From contig WPIF01000012.1 of the NCBI GenBank assembly GCA_009773185.1, positions 1 through 64,000 on the forward strand: a DNA stretch of 64,000 nucleotides, given 5' to 3'. Made by a program: the position numbers and the translations under genes. Below are positions 18,553-27,435 of this stretch, in pieces; positions within the stretch are counted from its first letter, which is position 1; every line of letters begins with the position of its first letter. The notes beneath the pieces are model-generated. The model was given only the letters and a program-made list of their open reading frames with translations. It did no database searches and was not told the origin of the DNA. Source of the DNA: Nitrospirota bacterium (GTDB lineage Bacteria; Nitrospirota; Thermodesulfovibrionia; Thermodesulfovibrionales; UBA1546).

Positions 18553-19998
18553 ATGCTTCCTGAAAAACTTAAAAGGATTGATGAGACACGGATAGAAGTC
18601 CCTGATGATTATAAACCTGGAATGAGGGTTAAAGGGATAATTTATGTTGATGAAATCCTTGAAAAAGATCTTGAACCCCAGTGTATAGACCAGGTGGCGA
18701 ATGTTGCAACCCTTCCCGGAATTGTCGGGGCCTCTATGGCAATGCCGGATGTCCATACAGGCTATGGTTTTTCTATCGGAGGAGTTGCGGCCTTTGATTT
18801 AAAAGAGGGGATTGTTTCACCGGGAGGCGTTGGCTATGATATAAATTGCGGTGTGCGCCTTCTGAGAAGCAACCTGAAAAAAATAGATGTAGTTCCAGGG
18901 CTCAAAGACCTTGTCAGCATTCTTTATAATGAAATCCCTTCCGGCGTTGGTTCAAAAGGAAAGATAAGGCTTACGCCTGAGAATGAAGAGAGATTGTTGC
19001 TTAATGGCGCCAGATGGGCTGTTGATGAGGGCTATGGAGAGGCATCAGACCTTGACAGGATTGAGTCAGGCGGCTGCATAGACGGGGCTGAGCCTGAGCT
19101 CATAAGCAAAAAGGCTTATGAAAGGGGCAAGGCGCAGCAGGGGACTCTGGGTTCCGGCAATCACTTTCTTGAAATCCAGTATGTAGATGAGATATATGAT
19201 GAAAAGGCTGCTAATGTCTTAGGCCTGTTTGAAGGACAGGTTACCGTAATGATACATACAGGCTCGCGCGGTTTCGGGCATCAGGTCTGCACGGATTTTC
19301 TTGAAGTTATGGCGAGGGCTGCAAGCAAATACAATATTGCTCTGCCTGACAGGGAACTTGCCTGTGCTCCTTATAACAGCCCTGAGGCGCAGGATTATCT
19401 GGCTGCTATGAGGGCTGCCGCAAACTATGCCTGGGCCAACAGGCAGTGCATAATGCACTGGGCCAGAGAGGCATTTCTGAATTTTTTAAAGACCACACCC
19501 GGAGAGCTTGGCATGAATCTCATTTATGATGTTGCACATAACATCGCAAAGGTCGAAGAGCATATTGTGGACGGCAAAAGGAAAAGGCTCATAGTTCACC
19601 GGAAAGGAGCAACACGGGCCTTCCCGCCAGGACATCCTGAACTTCCTGAAGTTTATAAAAATACAGGCCAGCCTGTTTTAATTCCGGGTGACATGGGCAG
19701 GGCGTCCTTTGTCCTGCTTGGAACTGAAAAGGCCATGGCGGAGACATTCGGCTCAACATGCCATGGCGCGGGAAGGGTGATGTCAAGGCATCAGGCAATA
19801 AAAAAGGCAAAGGGCAGAGCGATATGGCGTGAGATGGAAGACAAAGGAATTATAGTCCGCTCTGCCGGAAGAGAGACACTGGCAGAAGAGATGTCAGAGG
19901 CATATAAGGATATCTCAAGTGTTGTTGATGTAGTTCATAGGGCGGGAATATCTAAAAAGGTTGCAAGGCTGCGGCCTATGGGAGTAATAAAAGGGTAA
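18553..19998 (+). CDS. rtcB: RNA-splicing ligase RtcB
   Basis: GTP- and Mn-dependent ligase that joins RNA 2',3'-cyclic phosphate or 3'-phosphate to 5'-OH ends, in tRNA splicing or RNA repair. Motifs in order: PDVHTGYGFSIGG, GGVGYDINCGVRLL (metal Asp and Cys), GTLGSGNHFLE, HTGSRGFGHQ, HRKGATRAFPPG, and CHGAGR near residue 400, where the His is guanylylated. Length of 481 aa is standard. It is paired with archease just upstream. Confidence 0.97.
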   Translation: MLPEKLKRIDETRIEVPDDYKPGMRVKGIIYVDEILEKDLEPQCIDQVANVATLPGIVGASMAMPDVHTGYGFSIGGVAAFDLKEGIVSPGGVGYDINCGVRLLRSNLKKIDVVPGLKDLVSILYNEIPSGVGSKGKIRLTPENEERLLLNGARWAVDEGYGEASDLDRIESGGCIDGAEPELISKKAYERGKAQQGTLGSGNHFLEIQYVDEIYDEKAANVLGLFEGQVTVMIHTGSRGFGHQVCTDFLEVMARAASKYNIALPDRELACAPYNSPEAQDYLAAMRAAANYAWANRQCIMHWAREAFLNFLKTTPGELGMNLIYDVAHNIAKVEEHIVDGKRKRLIVHRKGATRAFPPGHPELPEVYKNTGQPVLIPGDMGRASFVLLGTEKAMAETFGSTCHGAGRVMSRHQAIKKAKGRAIWREMEDKGIIVRSAGRETLAEEMSEAYKDISSVVDVVHRAGISKKVARLRPMGVIKG

Positions 19999-20005
19999 AT
20001 TCTGT

Positions 20006-20011
20006 TATAAT
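20006..20011 (+). promoter_or_regulatory. TATAAT box 6 nt before the RNase J start
   Basis: Perfect -10 hexamer ending 6 nt before the ATG at 20018, with no Shine-Dalgarno motif between. This suggests a leaderless transcript. Confidence 0.55.
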
Positions 20012-20017
20012 TCTGCA

Positions 20018-21673
20018 ATGGAAAAAACTCTTTCGGTTATACCTCTCGGCGGTGTTGAGGAGATAGGCCTCAATATGACTGTCTTCGAGTATGAAAATGA
20101 TATAATTATCGTAGATGCCGGCCTGATGTTCCCTGAAGAAGATATGCTCGGCGTTGATTTTGTCATACCGGATTTTTCTTATATCATTGAAAACAAGGAC
20201 AAGGTGCGGGGAATAGTGCTCACGCATGGGCATGAAGACCATACAGGCGCCCTGCCTTTTCTGCTTAAAGAAATAGATGCTCCTATCTACGGTACCCCGC
20301 TTACTCTTGGGCTTGTGAAGGAGAAACTCAGGGAGCATTCATTGGAGCGCGCAGAGCTGATTTCTGTCAAGCCGAGGGATGTAATAAATCTCGGGGTGTT
20401 TTCTGTTGAGTTTGTACGCGTAACCCACAGCATTGTTGACGGAGTAGGGCTTGGAATAGATACCCCGCTGGGGAAAATTGTGCATACAGGGGATTTCAAG
20501 CTGGACCCAACGCCTGTTGACGGGCAGCTGATGGATTTTCACAAGTTCTCTGAATACGGAGAAAAAGGGACCCTCCTGCTGCTTTCTGACAGCACAAATT
20601 CTGAAAAGGGCGGCTTTACATTTTCAGAAAAAGAGGTGCGGCGCGCCTTTGAAGATATCTTCTCTACGGCAAAGGGCAGGATAATAATTGCGACCTTTGC
20701 GTCAAATATCCACAGAATCCAGCAGGCTATAGATGTTGCAGTAAAGTTCGGGCGCAAGGTGATTCTTTGCGGCAAGAGCATTGTTTCCAATGCGCAGATA
20801 GCTCTTGACCTGGGCTACCTTCAGATACCAAGGGAGACATGGCTTAAGCTTGAGGATTTGAAGAACCTTGAAGACCGGGAGGTTGTGATAATAACAACAG
20901 GCAGCCAGGGCGAGCCGATGAGCGTGCTTTCAAGGATAGCTACAGACGAGCACAAACATATAAAGGCCAAAGACGGCGATACCGTTATATTATCGGCAAA
21001 GATGATACCCGGCAATGAGCGTTCCATAGGAAGGATTATAAACCATCTCTTTAAGAGGGGCGCTAACGTCATATATGAAAAGGTCTCGGAGATACACGTC
21101 TCGGGCCATGCATCCAAGGAAGAGCTGAAACTCATGCTCAATATGGTGAGGCCGAAATATTTCATGCCTGTCCACGGTGAGTACAGGCATCTTGTTTATC
21201 ATTTAAATCTGGCTGAAAAAGTAGGCATCCCGAAAGAAAATGTATTTATACTTGAAAACGGCGAGAGGCTTGAGATATCGGAAGGCGGGGCAAAGAAAAA
21301 CGGCAAGGTCAGTTCAGGAAGAATATTCATTGACGGGAAAGGCGTTGGAGATGTCGAGGCCATGGTGCTTCGCGACAGGAAGAGGCTGGGGCACGACGGC
21401 ATTGTGCTTGTGCTTATTGCAATTGAAAAACTGGCAGGGAAGGTTGTCTCAGGCCCGGATATAATTACAAGAGGCTTTGTTTTTGAAGATGCCTCGCCTG
21501 AACTTATTAATGACCTTAACATCCTTGTCTCGGATACACTGAATGGACTGGACAGGGAAATAATGTCAGACTCATCTCTTATTAAGGCCAAGATCAGAAG
21601 TGTACTCAAGAAGTATCTCAGGAACACAATGCAAAAAACTCCCATGATAGTGCCTATAATATTTGAGGTATAA
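20018..21673 (+). CDS. rnj: Ribonuclease J
   Basis: Beta-CASP metallo-beta-lactamase nuclease with 5' exonuclease and endonuclease activity in RNA decay and processing. The zinc site is THGHEDHTGALPF (about residues 68-80). Other ligands appear in HSIVDG and HTGDFKLDPTPVDG. Beta-CASP motifs include ATFASNIHRIQQ, SGHASKEEL and MPVHGEYRHL. The C-terminal RNase J domain ends the protein at 551 aa. It likely has its own leaderless promoter. Confidence 0.96.
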   Translation: MEKTLSVIPLGGVEEIGLNMTVFEYENDIIIVDAGLMFPEEDMLGVDFVIPDFSYIIENKDKVRGIVLTHGHEDHTGALPFLLKEIDAPIYGTPLTLGLVKEKLREHSLERAELISVKPRDVINLGVFSVEFVRVTHSIVDGVGLGIDTPLGKIVHTGDFKLDPTPVDGQLMDFHKFSEYGEKGTLLLLSDSTNSEKGGFTFSEKEVRRAFEDIFSTAKGRIIIATFASNIHRIQQAIDVAVKFGRKVILCGKSIVSNAQIALDLGYLQIPRETWLKLEDLKNLEDREVVIITTGSQGEPMSVLSRIATDEHKHIKAKDGDTVILSAKMIPGNERSIGRIINHLFKRGANVIYEKVSEIHVSGHASKEELKLMLNMVRPKYFMPVHGEYRHLVYHLNLAEKVGIPKENVFILENGERLEISEGGAKKNGKVSSGRIFIDGKGVGDVEAMVLRDRKRLGHDGIVLVLIAIEKLAGKVVSGPDIITRGFVFEDASPELINDLNILVSDTLNGLDREIMSDSSLIKAKIRSVLKKYLRNTMQKTPMIVPIIFEV

Positions 21674-21714
21674 AGGTTTAAGCCAAAAGTTGAGAATTAA
21701 AACAGGGAGGGGTT

Positions 21715-22137
21715 ATGAGGCTAAGAGTAATAATTGCTGTTTTGCTGGCGATAACCTTGTCTGTCAGCGTAAGCGTTGCTGAAGCGCAGGATGAAAACCT
21801 GGTCCGGAAGGAGATGGCTGCACTTGATAAGGCGTTTAAAATAACCATTGATGCAGTTGTGCTGAACCAGCCGGAAAAGATTGCGCCGGCCTTTGCTGAA
21901 GTGCAGAAGATAATGGAGCAGGTTGAACAGGCTGTAAAAGACAAAAAGAAAATAGCGCTTCCCAGAAACCAGAATAAATTCAAGGTCTTTGTTAAACTGG
22001 ACAACAGGTTCCATCGTGAGGTTGGGGCCCTGGTGATTGCAGCAAAGAAAAACAGGATGAGGGCTGTTAACAGGCAGGCACACAACCTCCTCAATATGTG
22101 TGTCAGGTGCCATGACATATTCAGAAAGAAGGCATAG
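21715..22137 (+). CDS. Periplasmic monohaem cytochrome (cytochrome c'-like)
   Basis: 140 aa with a signal peptide (cleavage probably after VAEA, near residue 24) and a strong ribosome site (GGGAGGGG). The mature protein is helical with one haem-binding site close to the C terminus: C129-C132-H133 in CVRCHDIF. The arrangement of a helical bundle with a C-terminal CXXCH is that of cytochrome c'/cytochrome c-556-like proteins. Its partner is unknown. It may bind gas ligands or carry electrons. Confidence 0.8.
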   Translation: MRLRVIIAVLLAITLSVSVSVAEAQDENLVRKEMAALDKAFKITIDAVVLNQPEKIAPAFAEVQKIMEQVEQAVKDKKKIALPRNQNKFKVFVKLDNRFHREVGALVIAAKKNRMRAVNRQAHNLLNMCVRCHDIFRKKA

Positions 22138-22150
22138 GGCCGGAATCTGC

Positions 22151-22156
22151 TATAAT
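22151..22156 (+). promoter_or_regulatory. TATAAT box before the uppP fossil
   Basis: Perfect -10 hexamer, 8 nt before the ATG at 22165 that starts the truncated first uppP copy. It probably still drives the intact uppP behind it. Confidence 0.55.
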
Positions 22157-22164
22157 CATACACA

Positions 22165-22236
22165 ATGTTAGAGGCTATAATTCTTGGAATTGTTCAGGGA
22201 TTTACGGAATTCCTGCCTGTAAGCAGCGCCGAATGA
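22165..22236 (+). pseudogene. Fossil 5' end of a uppP gene
   Basis: Encodes 23 residues beginning MLEAIILGIVQGFTEF and running to PVSSA-E, then TGA. This is clearly the N-terminus of undecaprenyl-diphosphatase (family pattern LGIVQGxTEFLPVSSxGH), cut just where the second half of the first active-site motif should follow. The complete uppP starts inside its stop (ATG at 22233 overlaps TGA at 22234). The two N-termini are related but different (LGIVQGFTEFLPVSS against LGIVEGITEFIPVSS), so this is not a simple sequencing duplication. It could now serve as a coupled leader peptide. Confidence 0.85.
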
Positions 22237-23048
22237 ACATGATATTTCTCTTAAAGGGGCTCTTCCTGGGGATTGTGGAGGGAATAACCGAATTCATCCC
22301 GGTTTCATCCACAGGCCACCTGATTCTTGCCGGCGATTTTCTGGGTTTCGGGGGCGAAAAGGCAAAGGTTTTTGAACTGTTCATCCAGTTGGGTGCAATC
22401 CTGTCTGTAGTATGGCTTTACAGGGAAAAGATATTCGGCGTAATGAAAAGACTCCAAGGCAACAAAGATGCGCGTTCTTTTGTGAGCAACATAATCATTG
22501 CATTTCTTCCTGCGGCATTCATTGGGCTGCTGGCTCATAAGGCCATAAAGGCATACCTCTTCAATCCGATAACTGTTGCGGCGGCGCTTGTTGCCGGAGG
22601 GCTTGCGATCCTGCTCATAGAAAGGATGGACCACCGGTCACACGTGAAGGAAGTCGCTGACATTACCCTGAAACAGGCCATGGCAGTGGGGCTCGCTCAA
22701 TGTTTATCACTCTTCCCAGGCGTTTCGCGTTCCGGGGCAACGATCATGGGTGGCCTCCTCACAGGGTTTGACAGAAGGGTTTCAGTAGAATTCTCTTTTT
22801 TTCTCGCTATCCCGACCATGATAGCGGCGACCGGATATGATCTGTTTTCTAATATGCAGGCTCTCTCGCTCTCAGACATACCTCTCTTTAGTGTTGGATT
22901 CATTACATCGTTTTTTTCCGCGCTGATTGTCATTAAGTCGTTTTTAAGGTATGTCTCGCGGCATGATTTTTCAGGGTTTGCATATTACCGGATAGGATTT
23001 GGTTTATTCATTTTAGCCTTTTATTGGCATAGGGGGTGGAAGTTCTGA
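22233..23048 (+). CDS. uppP: Undecaprenyl-diphosphatase UppP (BacA)
   Basis: Integral membrane phosphatase that recycles undecaprenyl pyrophosphate to the monophosphate for peptidoglycan and O-antigen carriers. It confers bacitracin resistance in this family. Motifs are GIVEGITEFIPVSSTGH (residues 13-29) and FPGVSRSGATIMGG near 166-179. About eight hydrophobic segments are visible in 271 aa. It sits directly behind a truncated uppP fragment and likely uses that fragment's promoter. Its wording differs from the fragment, consistent with replacement by an acquired copy. Confidence 0.96.
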   Translation: MNMIFLLKGLFLGIVEGITEFIPVSSTGHLILAGDFLGFGGEKAKVFELFIQLGAILSVVWLYREKIFGVMKRLQGNKDARSFVSNIIIAFLPAAFIGLLAHKAIKAYLFNPITVAAALVAGGLAILLIERMDHRSHVKEVADITLKQAMAVGLAQCLSLFPGVSRSGATIMGGLLTGFDRRVSVEFSFFLAIPTMIAATGYDLFSNMQALSLSDIPLFSVGFITSFFSALIVIKSFLRYVSRHDFSGFAYYRIGFGLFILAFYWHRGWKF

Positions 23049-23136
23049 CATGGCGGTTTCTTTGTTTTTCAGGACACACTTTGAATATTTTTGTGTATTA
23101 TAGATTCATGCTTGCAATTATAATCATTGGCGGGAT

Positions 23137-25194
23137 ATGGCTGAAAGGATAAAGCGGATAAGAGAAGAGGTGCTGGGCGTTGTCTCTGTTCTGGGCGGCA
23201 TCTACCTCGGGCTGAGCCTTCTGACACACACGAGATGGGACCCTTCTCTTTTCACATCTACGGCCTCTCCTGTTAAAAACTATGGCGGCATAATGGGCGC
23301 TTATATCTCTGATATCATGATTGTGATGCTCGGGATATCTTCTTTTGTAATACCGTTTCTTGTAATCGTGTACGGTGTTAAAAGGCTTCTCGCCATGGAG
23401 GGCCACAGGATACATGTAATTGGCGCGCTGCTTTTTGTCCTGTCGTCTTCAATCCTGTTATCCCTTATGGCGTCAACATTTGATTTTAAGTTAGAGAGCA
23501 ATCCCGGCGGCCTTACAGGCCTGTTTATTTCAGGGAAGATAAAAGACCTTCTGTCAATACCAGGGGCCTATATCTTTTGTCTGTCCCTATTCCTGTCTTC
23601 AATAATACTCCTCAGCCCTGTGTCTCTGGTATCATTTGCGCTGAACAGAAAGCAGGAGAGAGCGGAAGGCAGTGAAGATATGGAGGAACCTCTGATTGAT
23701 GAAAGGCAGCTTGTTATTCAGGAACCTGAAACTGCAGAGCCTTTGCTTTTTGAGGCTGAGCCTGAACCTGTGGAGCAGCCTAAAACTGTAAAACCGCGTA
23801 AGGCAGGAGACTATGAGCTGCCCCCGTTAGATTTGCTTAAAATGTATGATTCAGGCATAAGGCCGGCAAAAGATGAACTGATGGCAAGTTCGGAATTGCT
23901 TGAACAGAAATTTGCGGATTTTGATGTTGAGGGAAAGGTTACGCAGGTATATCCGGGCCCTGTGGTAACAATGTATGAGTTTGAACAGGCAAAAGGCATA
24001 AAGATAACCAAGGTCGTTTCGCTTTCAGATGACATTGCCCTTGCGCTTAAGGCCCCGGCTGTAAGGGTGTCAACAATATCAGGAAAATCAGCAATTGGCA
24101 TTGAAGTTCCCAACAGGCAGCGCGAGACAGTGTCTTTGAGAGAGATTATATCTTCCGAGAGTTTCAGGAAAAACCATTCAATGCTTACGCTGGCGCTTGG
24201 CAAGGATATATTCGGAACCCCGGTGGTCTCTGACCTTGCAAAGATGCCGCATCTGCTTGTTGCCGGCGCAACAGGCTCCGGCAAGAGCGTCTCCATAAAC
24301 TCTATGGTGATGAGTATTCTTTACAAGGCAACTCCAAGGCAGGTAAAAATGCTTATGATAGACCCCAAACTTCTTGAACTTTCAGCGTATGAGGGAATAC
24401 CTCATCTTATCTCGCCTGTTATAACAAATCCCAAGGAGGCGGCAGAGGCATTGCGCAAGATGGTCTTTGAAATGGAGCACAGATACAGGTTATTGGCTGA
24501 AAAAGGCACGAGGAACATTGAGGGCTATAACAGGCTGGTTTCAGAGGATGAACAATTGCCCTATATCGTAATCTTCATAGATGAGCTTGCAGACCTTATG
24601 TTCGCCTCGGCGAACGAGGTCGAGGATGCCATCGCAAGGCTTGCGCAGATGGCGCGTGCATCAGGCATACATCTTATCCTTGCGACCCAGAGGCCGTCCG
24701 TTGATGTTATAACAGGTGTTATCAAGGCCAATTTCCCTGCAAGGATTTCCTTCCAGGTTACATCACGTATAGATTCAAGGACCATCCTGGATTCTCAGGG
24801 AGCTGAACAGCTCCTCGGAAAGGGCGATATGCTTTTTATGATTCCGGGGATAAAGATAGTGCGCATTCATGGAGCGCTCATCACAGAAGAGGAGATAAAA
24901 TCTGTTACTGATTTTATCAGGGCGCAGGGGATACCTGACTATTCCATGTTTGAAAGAATACAGATAGAAGAGCCAACAGATGATGAACCCTCTTCTGACA
25001 GGGACGAGATGTATCAGAGGGTGCTTGAGTTTGCTGATTCTGTCGGAGAGGTGTCCATATCATCCATACAGAGACGGTTCAAGATAGGCTATAACAGGGC
25101 TGCGCGCGTTATGGAGCTGATGGAGTCAGACGGCCTTGTAGGCCCGTCCAAAGGCGCCGGCAAGCCGAGAGATTTTCTGAGGAGAAGAAGGTGA
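23137..25194 (+). CDS. ftsK: DNA translocase FtsK/SpoIIIE
   Basis: Septal DNA pump that clears chromosome termini during division. Four N-terminal membrane helices (residues 1-170) and a short acidic/proline linker (about 175-230) are followed by the motor. Walker A is GATGSGKSVSINS (about 375-387) and Walker B is IVIFIDELADLM. A C-terminal winged-helix gamma domain begins at EMYQRVLEFAD and reads FKIGYNRAARVMELM. At 685 aa it is a short-linker FtsK. A TATAAT box lies at 23119-23124. lolA overlaps its stop (GTGA). Confidence 0.95.
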   Translation: MAERIKRIREEVLGVVSVLGGIYLGLSLLTHTRWDPSLFTSTASPVKNYGGIMGAYISDIMIVMLGISSFVIPFLVIVYGVKRLLAMEGHRIHVIGALLFVLSSSILLSLMASTFDFKLESNPGGLTGLFISGKIKDLLSIPGAYIFCLSLFLSSIILLSPVSLVSFALNRKQERAEGSEDMEEPLIDERQLVIQEPETAEPLLFEAEPEPVEQPKTVKPRKAGDYELPPLDLLKMYDSGIRPAKDELMASSELLEQKFADFDVEGKVTQVYPGPVVTMYEFEQAKGIKITKVVSLSDDIALALKAPAVRVSTISGKSAIGIEVPNRQRETVSLREIISSESFRKNHSMLTLALGKDIFGTPVVSDLAKMPHLLVAGATGSGKSVSINSMVMSILYKATPRQVKMLMIDPKLLELSAYEGIPHLISPVITNPKEAAEALRKMVFEMEHRYRLLAEKGTRNIEGYNRLVSEDEQLPYIVIFIDELADLMFASANEVEDAIARLAQMARASGIHLILATQRPSVDVITGVIKANFPARISFQVTSRIDSRTILDSQGAEQLLGKGDMLFMIPGIKIVRIHGALITEEEIKSVTDFIRAQGIPDYSMFERIQIEEPTDDEPSSDRDEMYQRVLEFADSVGEVSISSIQRRFKIGYNRAARVMELMESDGLVGPSKGAGKPRDFLRRRR

Positions 25195-25865
25195 CATTAA
25201 AGCAGTCGATAGTCGATAGTAGTCAGTCGTCAGTTAAAGTAATATTTCTTATAGCAGTCTTTTTACTGTTCACTATTCACTATTCACTATTCACTGTTTC
25301 TGCTGCTGAGGATGAGGTTGCAAGGATTCAGGAGGCCTATAAAAGCATTGAGGATATCAAGGGCAGTTTTGTCCAGAAGAGTTATATTAAAGATTTAAAG
25401 AGGACTGATACATACAAAGGCGCCCTTTTCATAAAAAGGCCTTCAAAGATGAAATGTGTGTATAAAGGTGAAAAACCGCAGGAGATAATAATTAACAACG
25501 AGAGGATTATAATATATAGCAAATCCGAAAAACAGGCATTCAGGGGGACCTTTAACAGGAATACATATGGCCAGGCGCCTGTGGCCCTTTTAAGCGGTTT
25601 TGGAAAGATAAGAGAAGAATTTAATATAACCCCCGAGAATGGCAGGCTGGTCCTAATCCCCAGGAATCCTATGGGCAATATTGTTTCCATAGAGATAGTG
25701 ACATCTGCTGATAATTTCCCAATAAAATCTTTTATAATAAACGACACGCGTTTAAACAGGATTGAGATAGCGCTTAAGGACATGGAAATAAATACAGGGA
25801 TTAAAGATTCCATGTTTGATTTTTCTTTACCGGAGGGGACGAATATTTATGAGCATAATCCTTAA
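25191..25865 (+). CDS. lolA: Outer-membrane lipoprotein carrier LolA family
   Basis: Periplasmic chaperone that ferries lipoproteins from the inner to the outer membrane. It starts with GTG overlapping the ftsK stop, with an AGGAGAAG site upstream. Signal peptide residues 1-38 have h-region VIFLIAVFLLFTIHYSLFTV and cleavage near VSA-A. The mature part shows the LolA pattern VARIQEAYKSIEDIKGSFVQ, KGALFIKRPSKMKCVY and a C-terminal IEIALKDMEINTGI. Oddly, both the n-region and the end of the h-region are encoded by short tandem repeat tracts (25203-25235 and 25265-25297). Confidence 0.87.
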   Translation: MTLKQSIVDSSQSSVKVIFLIAVFLLFTIHYSLFTVSAAEDEVARIQEAYKSIEDIKGSFVQKSYIKDLKRTDTYKGALFIKRPSKMKCVYKGEKPQEIIINNERIIIYSKSEKQAFRGTFNRNTYGQAPVALLSGFGKIREEFNITPENGRLVLIPRNPMGNIVSIEIVTSADNFPIKSFIINDTRLNRIEIALKDMEINTGIKDSMFDFSLPEGTNIYEHNP

Positions 25866-26592
25866 GGCCCTTAAAAAAGCAGAAGGAGCTAAGACCGGAA
25901 GAGAAACAGTTGCGCAGTCCCAGGCCTATCAGGCCGGCAATAAAAAGACATTAGGAATAGCCATAGCGGGTTTTGCCGGGCTTGTATTGTTATTTTCCAT
26001 AGGGCTTTACTGGTTCAAGGGAAGGCCTGTCTCAAAAGCACCTGTAAAAATTGCGGATAAAGCTGTGAATGTTCAACCTCAGAAAGCAGCCACTGCACAG
26101 GGAAAAGCAGCCACTGTGGTTCCCAAAGGCCCTGATGTAAAGAAACTTAATGAAGATGCAGTAAGACAGATTAAGGAGAAAAATTATTCAGGCGCAGAAG
26201 ATAGCTTAAGAAAGGCGCTTCTTGCAAGGCCTGATGATGCGGCAATATATAATCATTTGGGACTTTCCTTAAAAAATCAGTCCAGATACAAAGAGGCGTC
26301 TGCAGCTTATCAAAAGGCGCTTCAGCTTAAACCTGATTATTACGAGGCAATGAATAACCTTGCTGTGACTTATGAGATGCTCGGGAACAGGGAAAAGGCA
26401 AAATCACTTTATCTGAAAGCCCTTTCCGTAAAACCTGTATACGCAGAAGCACATCTCAATTACGGCCTTTTGCTTGAGGCCGAAGGCAATATCAAAAATG
26501 CAGAGAGCCATTATCAGGCCTTTCTCAGCATTTCATCAGACGAAACGCTGAAGAGCATGGTCAGGGAGAGGCTGAAGGCGTTAGGGAAATAA
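25849..26592 (+). CDS. Membrane-anchored TPR protein
   Basis: Starts MSIILKALKKAEGAKTG, like the cytoplasmic N-terminus of GspB-type proteins, then has one membrane helix (LGIAIAGFAGLVLLFSIGLYWF). A low-complexity linker and about three TPR units follow, with YNHLGLSLKNQSRYKEASAAYQKAL the clearest. The TPRs would face the periplasm. GGAGGGG at 25832-25838 supports the ATG at 25849, which lies inside the lolA end, over an upstream in-frame start at 25816. It may be a scaffold for pilus, secretion or lipoprotein machinery; that is inference. Confidence 0.8.
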   Translation: MSIILKALKKAEGAKTGRETVAQSQAYQAGNKKTLGIAIAGFAGLVLLFSIGLYWFKGRPVSKAPVKIADKAVNVQPQKAATAQGKAATVVPKGPDVKKLNEDAVRQIKEKNYSGAEDSLRKALLARPDDAAIYNHLGLSLKNQSRYKEASAAYQKALQLKPDYYEAMNNLAVTYEMLGNREKAKSLYLKALSVKPVYAEAHLNYGLLLEAEGNIKNAESHYQAFLSISSDETLKSMVRERLKALGK

Positions 26593-26601
26593 AAATTTGT
26601 C

Positions 26602-26650
26602 ACCCTGAATTTATTTCAGGGTCTCAGAGATGCTGAAACTAGTTCAGCAT
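26602..26650. repeat. Double-hairpin dispersed repeat
   Basis: Two adjacent hairpins: ACCCTGAA/TTCAGGGT (26602-26622) and ATGCTGAA/TTCAGCAT (26630-26650). The second repeats the hairpin at 103-123. It sits between convergent genes and may terminate both. Confidence 0.75.
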
Positions 26651-26655
26651 GACAT

Positions 26656-26970
26656 TCATTTTTTCCTTATTGTTTCGTCAGCCCAGCTCAGGGCAGCGGA
26701 CACAGTTGGAAATCCTATTGTGCTTGTGAGCAGAATTATTGCATGGCGTATTTCTTCCGGCTTTGCGCCTGCTGCCAGCGCCCTTCTTGTATGCGAATGA
26801 ACTGACCCCTCTGACCTTATGGCAGCAGCAGCGGCCAGCTGTATGAGTTGCGAAATTTTATCGTTAAGCGGGCCTGAGGTCTTTGCAGCCTTCCCAAGAT
26901 TTTCAAGCGCCCTGACGTATCCCTTGAACCTTTTTTCAATGCTTGTATACTGAGATGGTAATTTAGCCAT
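26656..26970 (-). CDS. Carboxymuconolactone decarboxylase-family protein
   Basis: 104-aa AhpD/CMD-like helical protein with an AAAGGAGG ribosome site. The family core is visible in IQLAAAAAIRSEGSVHSHTRRALAAGAKPEEIRHAI and the C-terminal GFPTVSAALSWA. The redox Cys pair of AhpD-type members is absent (the site reads GSVHSHTRR), so peroxidase activity is unlikely. His and Glu could support another lyase or binding role. It lies alone at the edge of the accessory region. Confidence 0.82.
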   Translation of the reverse strand: MAKLPSQYTSIEKRFKGYVRALENLGKAAKTSGPLNDKISQLIQLAAAAAIRSEGSVHSHTRRALAAGAKPEEIRHAIILLTSTIGFPTVSAALSWADETIRKK

Positions 26971-27152
26971 AAAGCCTCCTTTGTTTTTATGATTACAGAT
27001 ATTTTTTATCAGTTACCAACAGAAAATGCAAGAAGATTCTCCTTTTTTAGTTGAAAAGCCAGCTTGTAAGTATTATCCTTTCAATAAGTTAAAACCCGGA
27101 GAACATAGGAGGTAGGTCCGTTGGTGGAATAGAAGGAAAAAGGAGTGATAAT

Positions 27153-27412
27153 ATGGAGTCGAACATAGCTGTTTTTAGAGGAAAGGAAATCAGAAGGACT
27201 CTCCATAAGAATGAATGGTGGTTTTCAGTCGTAGATGTTTATGCAGCGCTTACCGAAAGTACTGATGCAGGAGCATACTGGAGGAAATTAAAACAAAGAC
27301 TCAATGAAGAAGTAAGCGAGGTCGTGACATTTTGTCACAGGTTGAAATTATCTCCTCTGATGGAAAGAACATTGATTTAGAGACTTGCAATTTTCCACCA
27401 CAAATTGGATAA
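27153..27412 (+). pseudogene. BRO-N domain (phage antirepressor-like) fragment
   Basis: The first 68 codons encode a BRO-N domain (IAVFRGKEIRRTLHKNEWWFSVVDVYAAL, YWRKLKQRL, VVTFCHRLKL), as in prophage antirepressors and virulence-associated DinD-like proteins of about 280 aa. A frameshift after HRLKLS leads to a stop at 27380. In the other frame the expected DGKN continues and ends at 27412, close to a palindrome. The C-terminal two thirds are missing, so this is a broken remnant. Confidence 0.82.
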
Positions 27413-27435
27413 TAAGGCATGAAAGTGGTGGAAAA
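27391..27435. promoter_or_regulatory. Palindrome at the left border of the nucleotidyltransferase module
   Basis: Perfect 11-bp arms TTTTCCACCAC (27391-27401) and GTGGTGGAAAA (27425-27435) with a 23-nt loop. The ATG of the next gene (27419) is in the loop. The same arm sequence recurs at the right border (28413-28456). It could be an operator, a translational switch or an element end. Confidence 0.75.
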
